Source: Trichoplax adhaerens (taxonomy: Eukaryota > Placozoa > Uniplacotomia > Trichoplacea > Trichoplacidae). Taken from it: 64,000 nucleotides of DNA. The notes below the pieces were generated by a model. The model searched no databases. It was not told where the DNA came from and worked only from the letters and a program-made list of their open reading frames with translations. Numbering within the stretch: position 1 is the stretch's first letter; every line of letters begins with the position of its first letter. Both the position numbers and the translations under genes were made by a program. This document shows positions 50,737-64,000 of the stretch, in pieces. The stretch is from NCBI RefSeq assembly GCF_000150275.1, contig NW_002060945.1, forward strand, positions 853,190 through 917,189, in the 5' to 3' direction.

Positions 50737-52978
50737 ATGGCTGATGGTGGCGAAAAATCAAAAGTAGTAATGCCACCAGTAGTAAAAATAAGCGCTCAGC
50801 AGCTAATAGAAGATAAAGACCATTGGCCGGAATACCTAAAGATTGGTAAATTTATTGCTGAATCAGGTATATATCATAGAATATTGACCTTTTTACGCTA
50901 GGGTAGATACGATAGGATTGCTAATGGAGAAATTGAAATAACTGCAAAGGCAGGTGCATGAACTTTATTATCTGTAAATAATTGTATATTCTATGACTAC
51001 TATATGTTAAAATGGCCGTCAGCTGATTTTTGATCAAGGCAGACTTGGATATCGAAGTAGCATACGATACAATTGTTTAATCTTATATCTACTCTCTATG
51101 GATGTAGACTTACGTAGTGGGTAATCACATTTGCAGCTTGCATATCCGTTCGTAAACATAACGTTACGAATCACTAAATAACTACAGTACGAGTATAATC
51201 ATAATATTATTAATATATTATTATTGACTTCAGACTCCTTTGACTAATATAAGAGGAGAGTGCAGACTGATGATTAATGTGTAGAATTTATTACCGTAGA
51301 TAAATGAGAAATTTCTTTACCATTGTAATGTTGAGCGAATTTACCTGTGTGATGTGCCTTACCAATAAAATGTCTTGCTTTCATAGTTCCTCTCATAACT
51401 AATTGGTTTAGTATCTAACAATTCATAGCGCTACGGCTATTATTACTTATCAATGTTGTATCCCACAAATTTTTTCATTGTATTGTACATACGGGTATAT
51501 TCTATTCGAGTAGGTATCAAATTGAAACTTGGATCTGTTGTTATTGCAAGAGCTGCAACCATTTATCATCGCTTTTATTTCCTATGTGATATTAGCCAAT
51601 TCGACCGTTATGTAAGCCTTTTGTATACTAAGAAAAGTTTAACATCAGACTTGCATTTGAAATCTCCATTCATAAATGAAAGGCAGAAAATCTTTAAAAA
51701 CATTTAATTAATGATACAGTAATAATTGCACTCCTAACAATGACCATTTTACTAAAATGTTGTTGCTAAGTTATGCAATAAATCTATTTCTATCAGCTTG
51801 TAGCTGTAACTTGCTTATATTTAGCTAGTAAAGTTGAAGATACACCGCGTCGGGCGCGAGATGTGATAACAACATCCTACAAGTAAGATAATACAGTAGC
51901 TATTTTGCCTATGTTAATGATGTGTATCCGTTGCAATTTAGTGAAGAATGTATAGTAGCGACTACTCCATAATTAAATATCTAACTATCTACATAAACCC
52001 CCGAAATGAAATATAAAAATTTCAATCCTTTATTAGAGTACTACATAAGGAGAAACCGATTTTGAAAGTTGACAGCTTTTACTGGCAATTAAGGGACAGC
52101 GTAGTAAACTTTGAATTGTTCATGTTAAGAATGCTCAAATTCGATGTCTCTTCCGAGTTACCTCACAAGGTAGAAAATATTCGTGCATATATATATATAA
52201 AACTGTACACTAGTGTACAGTTTAGGTGTATAATGTTTCATCAGGCCACTCAAATTATATATTTATTAAAAATCGTTACTACTGATTGTTACTAACAATG
52301 TGATCTTGTTATAAAATTTCATACCATGCTTTCTTTTTCCTTAGTATCTTTTACATTACTTAAAATCGTTACAAGATTGGTGTGGTGAATCGAACTGGAC
52401 AACTAACCACATAAATCAACTTTGTTGGCAACTACTACAAGATACATCATTATTGCCCTTTATATTATTATATCCCCCTTCAGTTATAGCTACCGCAGTA
52501 ATTTATTTAGCAGTAAAATGTAATAATATCGAAGTTCCCAGTGAAGGCAGTACCAAGCCCTGGTGGAATGTGAGTTTGATAAATTGAATTATCTGTTGTT
52601 TTACTAAAAGCTAGATGAAACTAGTGCATTAATATTCGTAAACATAAGATACAGCTTTAGTTGATAAAAATGTATGAATCTTATTATCAGTATACGCGTA
52701 AAGCGTGGTACCGTACACCTACACTAGGTATACCGTCTACTGCTTCAAACATCATTTGAAAGGGTAAATGATGAAAGTGACTAAATTTTTATGCAGTTGT
52801 AGGCTGATTTGCAATATTACCAATGTTTTTACTATTACATCATCGGATATTATTCCAGCTACAGGACTAAGACATGCCAAATTTTCATTATAATATACTA
52901 TAGGTATTTTCTCCAAACTTAAATGAAGAAGGTCTTCAACAATTATGCTATAAATTTATGGAACTCTACGACACATAA
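50737..52978 (+). CDS. CCNQ: Cyclin Q (FAM58A), partner of CDK10
   Basis: Cyclin Q activates CDK10 in animals. Six exons: 50737-50866, 51514-51611, 51797-51882, 52037-52169, 52345-52569, 52904-52978. All phases fit, giving 248 residues, the same length as human cyclin Q. The cyclin fold starts near residue 30. Diagnostic blocks in order are FIAESGIKLKLG, RAATIYHRFYF, LYLASKVEDTPRRARDVI, FYWQLRDSVVNFELFMLRML, and VIYLAVKCNNIEVP with KPWWN. The C-terminal exon (VFSPNLNEEGLQQLC) fits the family tail. Acceptors and donors are all GT-AG. No frameshift or missing segment. Confidence 0.95.
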
Positions 52979-53646
52979 TAAAAACGATAATCTGCCTTTA
53001 TATTGTGCATTTAGTAATTTATTCTTCACGGAGATGCTAAATAATAACGGCCCAATGATATTGTACAGTTTCATATTTTATCTATTACAGTAAGCTATTC
53101 TAAACAGAAGATCACTGATATACCCGTATATCATTATCTGCCTAATTAATACACGCAAGACAAACCAGTGCGAATGCAGATCTAATGGAAATTTTTATCA
53201 TTTCAGTTATTAAAGATATAGTCGCTCCGTATTTCGACTACTTGCTTGCACCTTATTACGTAGAATAGCAAACATAAAAGTACCTATTTTACAGTACTTT
53301 TCAACAAGTAATACACGTTGCTGCAGTAAAGCTTATTACGCAATTTTAACATAATCGATAAATTCTATATTTTAGAATAGCAACAGTAGCATTTATGATA
53401 ATATAATCCTATACGAACTCTTAGGCACTACAAGCAGAGTAAATTCTTTTATACATTATGGACAGCGCATCGTGTTAGTTGAGAGAAATTATTTACGGTT
53501 CGAATTACTCTACGCGTCTAGGTTTTGTTTACTTAGATTACTTATTATCTGCTACTAATAAGGTTAACATCGGAATAATAGCATATTATATTCATTATCA
53601 TATAGTAAATAATTATAATCATGGGAAATGGATAATTTTTTCACAC
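52979..53646. other. Convergent intergenic region CCNQ / tetraspanin
   Basis: 3' flanks of two convergent genes. No coding exon is supported; an open plus-strand frame that starts at 53479 runs antisense through the last tetraspanin exon and resembles nothing known. AT-rich, with a single GTACAGT-type site near 53063 and no cluster. Confidence 0.55.
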
Positions 53647-55836
53647 TTATGCCACAACACCATCTCCAAGGATATCATAGCCACTAATGAGTCTATCATT
53701 AGATCTTCTGCACATTATGAAGACAGTACAAATCATGCATAATATCTAGAAAGAAATGAAAAATTCAATATTAAAATTTTACAATCAAGATCTATAACCA
53801 AAGAATCGACCTTGATGCAAAAATATGCTATCAACATTTGCTTTCCAACCTGAATTGCGGCAAAAGAAGCAGCGACTGCGATAATGATACCCATATCGTC
53901 ATGAGCGACATTAAAGATCGCGTCGTGGCAACCCTAAATATTCATGGGATTATGAAATACATGCGTCACACTGGGGTCATTTAGTTCTAGCTTTTGAATA
54001 ATAACAACAATCGTATAAACTCCATACCTCGATATAAATTATTTCGCCAGCTTGATTTCGTGGTAAAGATAGAGAATCATTCCCGCATCCAGAAGTTCTA
54101 TTTTTGCAACAGCTATCCGGTACGGACGCAGGGTAAACATGATCAAATGGAGAGCTGGACCAATCGGTGTAGTTGTGGTTACCACAGCAGTGAAACTACA
54201 ATATAACAATCCATGGTAAGATTTCATCTATGCAGTATCATGATAATTTGACTAGAAAGAGCATTTGACAAATGTATTTCGCACACGGTGCTAACACTAG
54301 GCATTATTCTTAGGTAATTCATACCAATTCCTGAATTTTATCAACGATTCTGTCGATGCCATGGTCATTATGTGTATCGTAATTCTTGATGGCATTTTCT
54401 AAATCTTTACCAATGAAATCCGATATCTATTGCACATAACGATTATTTTTTATTTTAGCTTAATTAGTACTTGTAAAGTATATAATATTAAATTAACAAG
54501 TTGTTCTTTAAACAAAAAACTCACATTCGATTTGAAGAAAACGCCCAAAGCAACTGCTGCAATTTCCATGGCAAAGATGGCAAACAGGATAAAGAAAAAC
54601 TAAATACAAGTCGACATGAAATCAATTAAGTTGTGCTATATATAGAGACATTCATAGTAAATAAAAATAATACGCAATGTAGATATACTGTACTACAATA
54701 TCGCATATGATTTCTTATAGCTTCTTCTAGAAATCTGTTAATGCAAAACATAGATACGGTTATATTTCTTACCACTCCAAAACATGCACGCGAATTTCTG
54801 CTCGCTGCACACCAACCAAGAACAGCACAGAAGAAAAATAGCACACCGACTCCGATAATGATGCCAAACGGCAATACAGTATATTGTTCATTTAAAACAG
54901 ATGTATAGTCTCCATATACTCCCATCAAGTAACCACCAAAAACGATCAAGGCAACACCTACCAGCTACCAATAGCAAGATAACACATAAATTAATTCTAT
55001 CCAAGACGCATTGTAGATTAGTAGCAAAAGTCCCGTACTGCACTGCACTATAGAGAGTACAGTAGGTCATGAAAGACTGTAATTTAAATATTTTTGATAT
55101 CATGAATTTAGAAGGTGTAAAACTTTGGAGTGTGAAAATGCAGTCAAAAGAAGTGATAATTTTAATTATTTGCCTTGAGCATACTGTACTGTATACGTCA
55201 ATCTGCGAGTACTCATCACAAAATGAGAAGAAATGCTGCATCATGATTTCCGATCAACTGGTTTTGTTTTAGAATAGGACGTAAGAGGTGTTAATTAATC
55301 AATTTGCTCAACTTTAAAAATTTTTGAAAACTTTTAAAATTGACTGTCTGCATTATTAGTCATACTGTTATTGCCTTGGATACAGCAGAGTATACTTACA
55401 CTGTACAGTACTACTGCACTATAACGTTAGTGTTCAAAAACATGGCATAACGTCGATTGCCACTCTAGCACTGTATTGTACGGTAAAGTACATTCTACAT
55501 AGTCAATACAGTACTGTAAAGTATATGCAAAACTATGAAAAGTTTTACTTGCATAGTAAACGTTAAGGAAATTCGAGAAACTGTGTCTACGAACATATAG
55601 AAGATTTCATTAAAATTAGGCAAATAACATAGAAGCAGTTAATACGACATTTACATTACAGCAAATATTGGAAAAAATAAGTTGAATGACTAATTCGTCA
55701 ATGTCTAAAAGAGCAATGGCATCCTGGAGAACATCAGTCAAGTTCAACTGTAATATCGTACATTCTGTCAACAGCTTACCCATATTATTAGATTGAAAAA
55801 GCATAAGAAACATTTGGAACAATCTCTTTCAGCCAT
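53647..55836 (-). CDS. CD63-like tetraspanin
   Basis: Four-helix membrane protein, probably of endosomes/lysosomes and the cell surface. Seven exons: 55836-55780, 54964-54773, 54599-54525, 54426-54325, 54195-54028, 53933-53850, 53745-53647, all phase 0, giving 258 residues. TM1 starts at about residue 10 and is split by intron 1; TM2 about 52-72, TM3 about 85-104, TM4 about 212-238. The large extracellular loop has the CCG motif (145-147) in HCCGNHNYTDW, then PDSCC (Cys171, Cys172), Cys179 and Cys200, six cysteines in all. The order CCG...NYTDW...VPDSCC...GCG is that of CD63. The cytoplasmic tail holds GYDIL (248-252), matching the GYxxphi lysosomal sorting signal of CD63, but six residues follow it here instead of the chain ending there. 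N-glycosylation sites NYT and NRT lie in the loop. Confidence 0.93.
54965..55779 (-). other. Long first intron of the tetraspanin gene
   Basis: 815 bp, several times longer than the gene's other introns. Contains GTAC sites at about 55034-55060, 55186, 55400-55412, 55476-55490 and 55506-55518. Open frames across it are not supported as exons. A long, motif-bearing first intron is compatible with a control role, which is inference. Confidence 0.6.
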
Positions 55837-57020
55837 ATCGACGCTTCAAGGAAAATTCTCTTTAAAAGTCAATCAATTATCAACGGGAAATTGGATTTTA
55901 ACTGCAAATTTTCAATTGTATCCAAGAATACTTAGATCTTGAATTTAACGAACCACCCGTAACTGTTAACAATAATAATAAACGCTATCGTGAAGATGTA
56001 ACCCGTATTTATCGGTACAAATAGTGTAACGTAAGGTACTGTACTGAGACTGGTATCGCGCGGTCCACAATTTTAGCCTGGCTGACTTGCGCAATTCGAA
56101 TTTTTGAACCAATCAGCTAACACCGGTTGTCTTGTAGCCAATCACAGATAATCACCCCATTCACATGATTTCAGCAAGACTTGGAACTAAAAATAGGGTT
56201 TGCGACTCGATGAGGTAATGCAGTAGATCTGCACTATAACTGTACCGTCATAATACAGAACCAAACCTCTGACCGATCTTTTGAAGACGTCCTATGGAAT
56301 CTTGTTTGTTAAGCAATACGCTTCATAAAATATACATATTGAAGTTATAGTTAGTTATACTACGCAATAGCATGTCTAGTTCAGGTAAACAAAATAAAGA
56401 GAAATTCCAAAGCTTAACTGCGAACTGGTAGTTTCATTACGCTGTCAATAAATTCCTTTTTAAAATTTTGGAATTATGATTTTTTGAGGCTGAACCATAT
56501 TGTGAGTTGCAGAACGTGATAGTATGATATTCGTGTTTTATGAAATACCAATTTCTCAGGCTTCATACGGAGTACGTTTGGAAATTAACGAAAGCAACCG
56601 ATTAACTCATGTATCTAGACACTACGATTCATAGTCAGCAACTCTTAGGCAAAAAATTAGGACAAATTCAGGTACTTCCGATTACCTACAGTAAAACCCT
56701 TTCGGCCGGTCCCAAACTATGTATACTGTACAATGTATAGTGCTCTCTCTCTCACACACTCCTAAGGTCTCTAGTGTACAGTGTACACTATCCTACAATA
56801 TTTTGTAACTTCCTTCTTCTTCACTCCCGAAACCTGAAATCTGAAAATTTCTCTCCCGTTCAATTTAACTCTAACCCAAAATCCAATTTTAACTCATTTG
56901 TTAAAGCCCGCTTCAATCAGCAATGTCGCAGTTTTATTGCAGCATAAAGGTACTTGTATTAGTGATATTCCTAGTAGTTCCTACTACTCTGGCTACTAGC
57001 CGTACTTAGTGTGTGTTGTC
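55837..57020. promoter_or_regulatory. Upstream region of the tetraspanin gene
   Basis: No supported exon. Two CCAAT boxes on the plus strand (56109 and 56138), a TTGCGCAA palindrome near 56086, and GTAC motifs at about 56036-56044 and 56720-56785, the latter including TAGTGTACAGTGTACACTA, a near-perfect palindrome at about 56772-56790. The right half could serve a plus-strand gene starting near 57021. Confidence 0.45.
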
Positions 57021-57228
57021 ATGGACTTGGAGATGGCGCCAACTATGCACTATGCAATGCGAAGAAAGTTAGTATAAAATATAATATAAGCGTACTGTAT
57101 TCTGTATACAGTATACCACATATTACTGTATACTATTAGTTTAAGACATGATATTGAATTTACAGCTGAAAAATAAATGTTTCACTTCTAAGGGCGTAGA
57201 CGTCTACAATCGTTGGATAAAATACTAG
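57021..57228 (+). CDS. Doubtful small two-exon gene
   Basis: ATG at 57021 opens 17 codons (MDLEMAPTMHYAMRRKL) up to a donor-like TTA/GTATAA at 57071. A 94-nt candidate intron ends in TTTACAG, and 57166-57228 continues in frame for 20 codons to TAG. The result would be a basic 37-residue peptide that I do not recognise. An alternative donor (AAA/GTTAGT at 57067) does not give a usable frame at the nearby acceptors. For it: start codon in a good context, GTAC cluster upstream, intron length typical of the window. Against: no homology, very short. Confidence 0.2.
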
Positions 57229-60200
57229 CTATAGTGAATTACAACATGAGTCCAAATGAGTCATTTTTGGGGTCAAAAGACAGTATATAAAAAATATGAT
57301 TTTATATTGTTTGTCTCTTAATTATGTCCTCTGGCAAACTTGCAATTTCAATACATATTAGCACAGCAATTAGTATAGCTATCAGCACAGCTATTAGCAC
57401 AGCTACAGCTGTACTAATATAATTTTGATAATTAATTATAGGAGCATTATAAATTTAATCGGTGCAATAGATTCCATAGCAACACTTTAAAATTGATGAG
57501 TGATGGTCAATCAAAATATTGCGAACTTAGGTAAAAAAATCAAAATTAATCAACGTAAACGACGATCGTCGATATTTTAATTTCATGATTTTATTTGATT
57601 ACAGTAATATGCTTAATGATACAGCGCAACAGTTTAGTATGTAAACCTCCGATAAGAGCTAAAGCTAAAAATATGTCATTAATCAATAGATTGCTGCAAT
57701 TACTCCTAATAAATAATTTTAAGCAATATAAATTCATAATACGCCTATTGCATTGGTCGTATAGTTTCTACGTGTTGCATAAATATGTAGCTAAGAGATA
57801 AGAAAGATTTTTTAAGACTTATCCCCATTATATATTGTATGATAGATAACCAATGAAAATATTATCAAGCAGTATCGATATAGTGCAAATCCTTAGCTGC
57901 TCAATCACTAACTTTTGGAGAAAATATTTCTGATCTTGCTACATCACATAGTCACATCTATTGGTCTATGCAACTAAATATAAAATATATCAGCGTATAT
58001 CGTAAACCTCAAAATTTTTGAAAGAAAAGATTATGGGGAAATACTTTCAATATTGCCGTTTCATTTATAAACATTGGAATTATTAGAAATATTCAAAGTA
58101 AATTTAAAGATGGCTTAAAAAATGCTATTCAAATCCTTATAATTAAATTGCAAATATTGGAACATACTTTAAACGTTGCCTCGTAAAATAATTTTGAAGT
58201 TATTCGTTGTAATTAATTTAGATAAGGGTATATCTTTCAATACCCCTAAGATTCTGTAAAGAATAGTTTGATCATTGTTATGTCATCATAGATAGAATTG
58301 ACTAATTACGTCGGTGCAAATATGAGATACAGCAAACGATTCAAAAATTCGCTAGATTTTCGACTACTTTTTCGCGAGAGAACATCTAAAAGTTGCAAAT
58401 TCATATTATATCTACACTGTCAATACTAAATATAACAATACGCTCTCAGTGCAACACAAGCTTCTCAAGAGTTAATTGCAAATTTAGAACTAATGATTTA
58501 AATGTTGCTAATTTTCACATTCACATTGGATGTATTTACTAAAATTATAATCAATATAAATTATGAAGATGCATTATTAGTGGGAAATCTTTGCAAGAGA
58601 CGGCATAGATTAAATTTAAATGACTAACCTAAATTAATAGTCATGCGATAAATTGACAGAAGAAATCCATTAAAGCATTAATTGGTATTATTCATAATCA
58701 TTTTACCATTAATATTATCACAATATGATCATTTTTATTTTATATCTATATTGATATTGTGTAAAATATCGTGTATTGCCGTATAGAGGCGAATTAATCA
58801 CTGACTTAGATTCACGATACTAATACATGCGATCAGTACTTCGATTGTAATGATGTAGTAAACTGAGACTTTATTCATAGCAGATTGAACAAATTCCTTA
58901 CAGGTCATCATAGTATTTTATACACGTACATTAATCCTACTTAGATACAAATATGGATTTGTAGGCGTAAATAAGAGAAATACATGTATACTCGTAGTGA
59001 AGCATAATTGCATTCAAGTAAATGCCACAATATCAATTAATACGTCTCTTACACTTGGAATTTAAAATCCTTTATTTAGAAATGTGTATACAATGGAAAA
59101 AAAATTGCAACTCTTAACTATACCATAGATTTTAAATAATATATAATCATCCTTATTGCATTAAATTACAAAAAGTCAAATAAGTTTGTAACGGCTACCG
59201 TTGAGATTGTTTATGAATAATTATAATAAAGCAATATTCTCAATCATTTAGAACTTAGATCAATATTCTTTCCAGTTATTGACTAGCGTGCTGCATTCAT
59301 TGATGTCTATCTTTTATTCTTATTAGGACTGAAGAATATACGACATACACCCAGAAACTAGAGTAATTAACAGATTGGTAATCAATAAAAATTTACTGTA
59401 ACTACTGACGGTGGCTACGAAAAGTACTAGCTAGTCCAGGTAACATCAAATAATACAATTATAGACGGTCTATCTAATCATATCCACCGTACAATGTAAA
59501 TGAGAAAGTTTGATCAACTTTTGATTTACCATAGATCTGAAAGTTTATGGTCACTATATGAGTAATATTAATCATGATAAGATCAGTGGCTATGATCACG
59601 GCGATAGCAGCTCGTATAATAATACGAATGCAGAGGGTACTAGCAGGATCGTAAAAGAAATAAAATATACATCTATTAAATGCATACGAACATGGATACC
59701 GATAATCTTTGTAGTGTTACGATATGTAAATATCGTTACATTTAATTATTGTAAACTATAGCTATTGATAAATAATAATCATAGGTAATAATGAAGATTG
59801 ACGTTGATATGTGCGAAATTATGATGGGCGATAATGAAAATAAATTAAGTTGGATGGTAGATGAAATTTGACTGTCAGTATGCCGTGTTGAGATCATATC
59901 ACTTTGTAAGATTTATGGTAGTGCTAAAACAAACGGTATTAGTCTTGCAACATGCATCACTATAAAACTAATTTTCATTGTTATCATCACTTTTAAAAAG
60001 TATAATTCCTGATCATGATCATTTGAAGTTGTTTGCGGTATAATGTATGGTTACTAGCTTCTATATCCATTACTCAGGGATATTGCAGTTAAGTTAAGAC
60101 ACCATATTGACGTAATCAAAACACACTACAAAGTACAAGCTAAACTAGAGTGAATAGATCAATTTGCCTACAAAAAAATTCTTACAGCACTTGCGTCTTA

Positions 60201-60416
60201 TTAATTATAGCTCAGGAAATAATCATTTTACTCTTAATGAAAGAGCTCAATGTATGACATCATTAAATCTTTATTTCGAATAGAAATAGACAAATCAATC
60301 AACAATTTCATACGAATAATGTTGATCAATAATTATTGACCACAGCGGGTGTGTAAAAGCAAAATAAGACAATACCTATTATGAAACATTTGCTAATTAT
60401 ATTTATCTCAAGCTAT
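57229..60416. other. Gene-poor AT-rich region
   Basis: No frame resembles a known protein. It contains a short minisatellite at 57359-57415 and otherwise looks like unique AT-rich DNA. The right end is the 3' flank of ATP5F1A. GTAC motifs are rare, in contrast to the gene 5' regions. Confidence 0.55.
57359..57415 (+). repeat. AGCACAGCTATT minisatellite
   Basis: About four imperfect units of roughly 12-14 bp built on TAGCACAGCTATT / ATTAGTATAGCTATC. No coding role seen. Confidence 0.7.
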
Positions 60417-63137
<2,721 letters not shown>

Positions 63138-64000
63138 TATAAGTCGATATTTCTAATCACGGATTAACCGAGAATGGACTACCAAGATGGCGGAAAGGGC
63201 AACAAAGTACAGTACGTGCTGTTCCTCAACTGCTTCAGCGACAGTACACGCTGCAGAGAGATCCGTTTGATGAGAAAGAGCCCTGCAGATTATAGTTGAC
63301 CACCCGGATTGCGGCGTGGGTCAAACCACTACGCAAGCGTGATAGAATGATGAAACCACACATAGACTGTGTGTGAGGTAAAAAATAGTTTTCTTCATCA
63401 AACGAAAAGTACAGTACAGTACAGTACAAACTACTGTAGCCAGTGTACAGTACTACAGTATACTGTACTGTACTGCGCAGTTTCTAGAAGACCTCTATGG
63501 TAGTACAGATAGACCGTAAAGGTATTGAACCGAACCGAACCTTTCTCAGGTCTAATAGTACTGGTACAACTGTACTGTACACTGTACAGCTGGTACCCTT
63601 ACTATACTGTAGTCATACAGTACAGTACGGTACAGTGTACAGTACAGCGGTTGTTCGACAACGGCACATACTGTACTGTATACTGTACAGTACAGTACAG
63701 TACGTTGCAGAGCTGGGTACAGTAGACTGACTACAGCACAGTAGGGTGACACGCTCACTCGCTCACTAACCAAACCTTCGACAGGTGTAACTGTAAGTAC
63801 AGTCTTTACGGTACTGGATGATTCGAGCACGTGCTGCGTACCACGCATACTATAGGCAGTACAGTACAGTATCGTACGATAAAAGCTGACGCTGTCTGGT
63901 CTTGCTGTGCGATGCAATCTTGCTCCTTCAAACACTTGTAGTTCTGTACTGTCCGTCAGTAGGCCATATGAACAAGGTGATCCTGTTGCTGCGCAATCTT
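63138..64000. promoter_or_regulatory. Upstream region of ATP5F1A
   Basis: CAAGATGGCGGAAAG at 63183-63197 combines a YY1-type motif (AAGATGGCGG) with an ETS/GABP-like core (GCGGAA), 46 bp upstream of the start codon. From 63207 to 63960 there are many GTAC motifs, densest at 63409-63475, 63570-63705 and 63858-63872, with (GTACA)n runs and flips to (GTACT)n. Open frames through this stretch are repeat artefacts. YY1 and GABP control of oxidative phosphorylation genes is established in mammals; its use here is inferred from the motifs. Confidence 0.6.

Noticed and set aside
53479-53742. Plus-strand open frame of 87 codons
   Set aside because: Runs antisense over the last tetraspanin exon and resembles nothing known.
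57595-57801. Plus-strand open frame of 68 codons
   Set aside because: No homology. An acceptor TTACAG and donor GTATGT inside it hint at a tiny exon, but no partner exons could be linked to it.
63497-63935. Three overlapping open frames upstream of ATP5F1A
   Set aside because: Repeat artefacts of the GTAC cluster; no domain, no splice support.

Overview
The window looks like nuclear DNA of an early-branching animal. It is AT-rich, with multi-exon genes, GT-AG introns that are mostly about 50-300 bp, and two metazoan-type genes (a MEX3 RNA-binding ubiquitin ligase and a CD63-like tetraspanin). Six genes were rebuilt exon by exon by following splice phase and family similarity. The gene count (six in 64 kb), short introns and single-base N calls (41305, 41352) suggest a draft assembly of a placozoan or sponge; which one cannot be settled from the sequence alone.

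Layout. 1-17.9 kb: no recognisable gene; degenerate, mutually related repeats, AAT and TA microsatellites, and one copy of a short dispersed repeat. 18.5-22.35 kb (minus): MEX3-like gene, two KH domains and a RING, split by a 2.3 kb intron. 22.4-26.1 kb: upstream of MEX3, holding the densest arrays of a self-complementary GTAC pentamer repeat. 26.1-39.9 kb: second gene-poor stretch with the second copy of the dispersed repeat and a long pyrimidine tract. 39.9-46.4 kb (minus): COG1, 26 exons. 46.4-47.2 kb: shared head-to-head control region with an NRF1-like site and GTAC motifs. 47.2-48.25 kb (plus): UQCR11. 49.2-50.4 kb (minus): NR2C2AP. 50.4-50.7 kb: second head-to-head control region. 50.7-53.0 kb (plus): CCNQ (cyclin Q). 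53.6-55.8 kb (minus): CD63-like tetraspanin. 55.8-60.4 kb: upstream DNA, one doubtful small gene, then gene-poor DNA. 60.4-63.1 kb (minus): ATP5F1A (mitochondrial ATP synthase alpha). 63.1-64 kb: its upstream region, again full of GTAC motifs.

The genes are mostly housekeeping: two oxidative phosphorylation subunits (complex III and ATP synthase), one Golgi tether subunit, one cyclin, one tetraspanin and one RNA regulator. They do not form one pathway. What links them is upstream DNA: every gene 5' region here carries clusters of (TACAG)n/(TACTG)n palindromic motifs, while coding bodies and gene deserts carry only scattered GTAC sites. This is the most promising undescribed signal. Two assembly-level oddities also stand out: ATP5F1A lacks its beta-barrel exon and COG1 lacks about 55 residues near two N calls.
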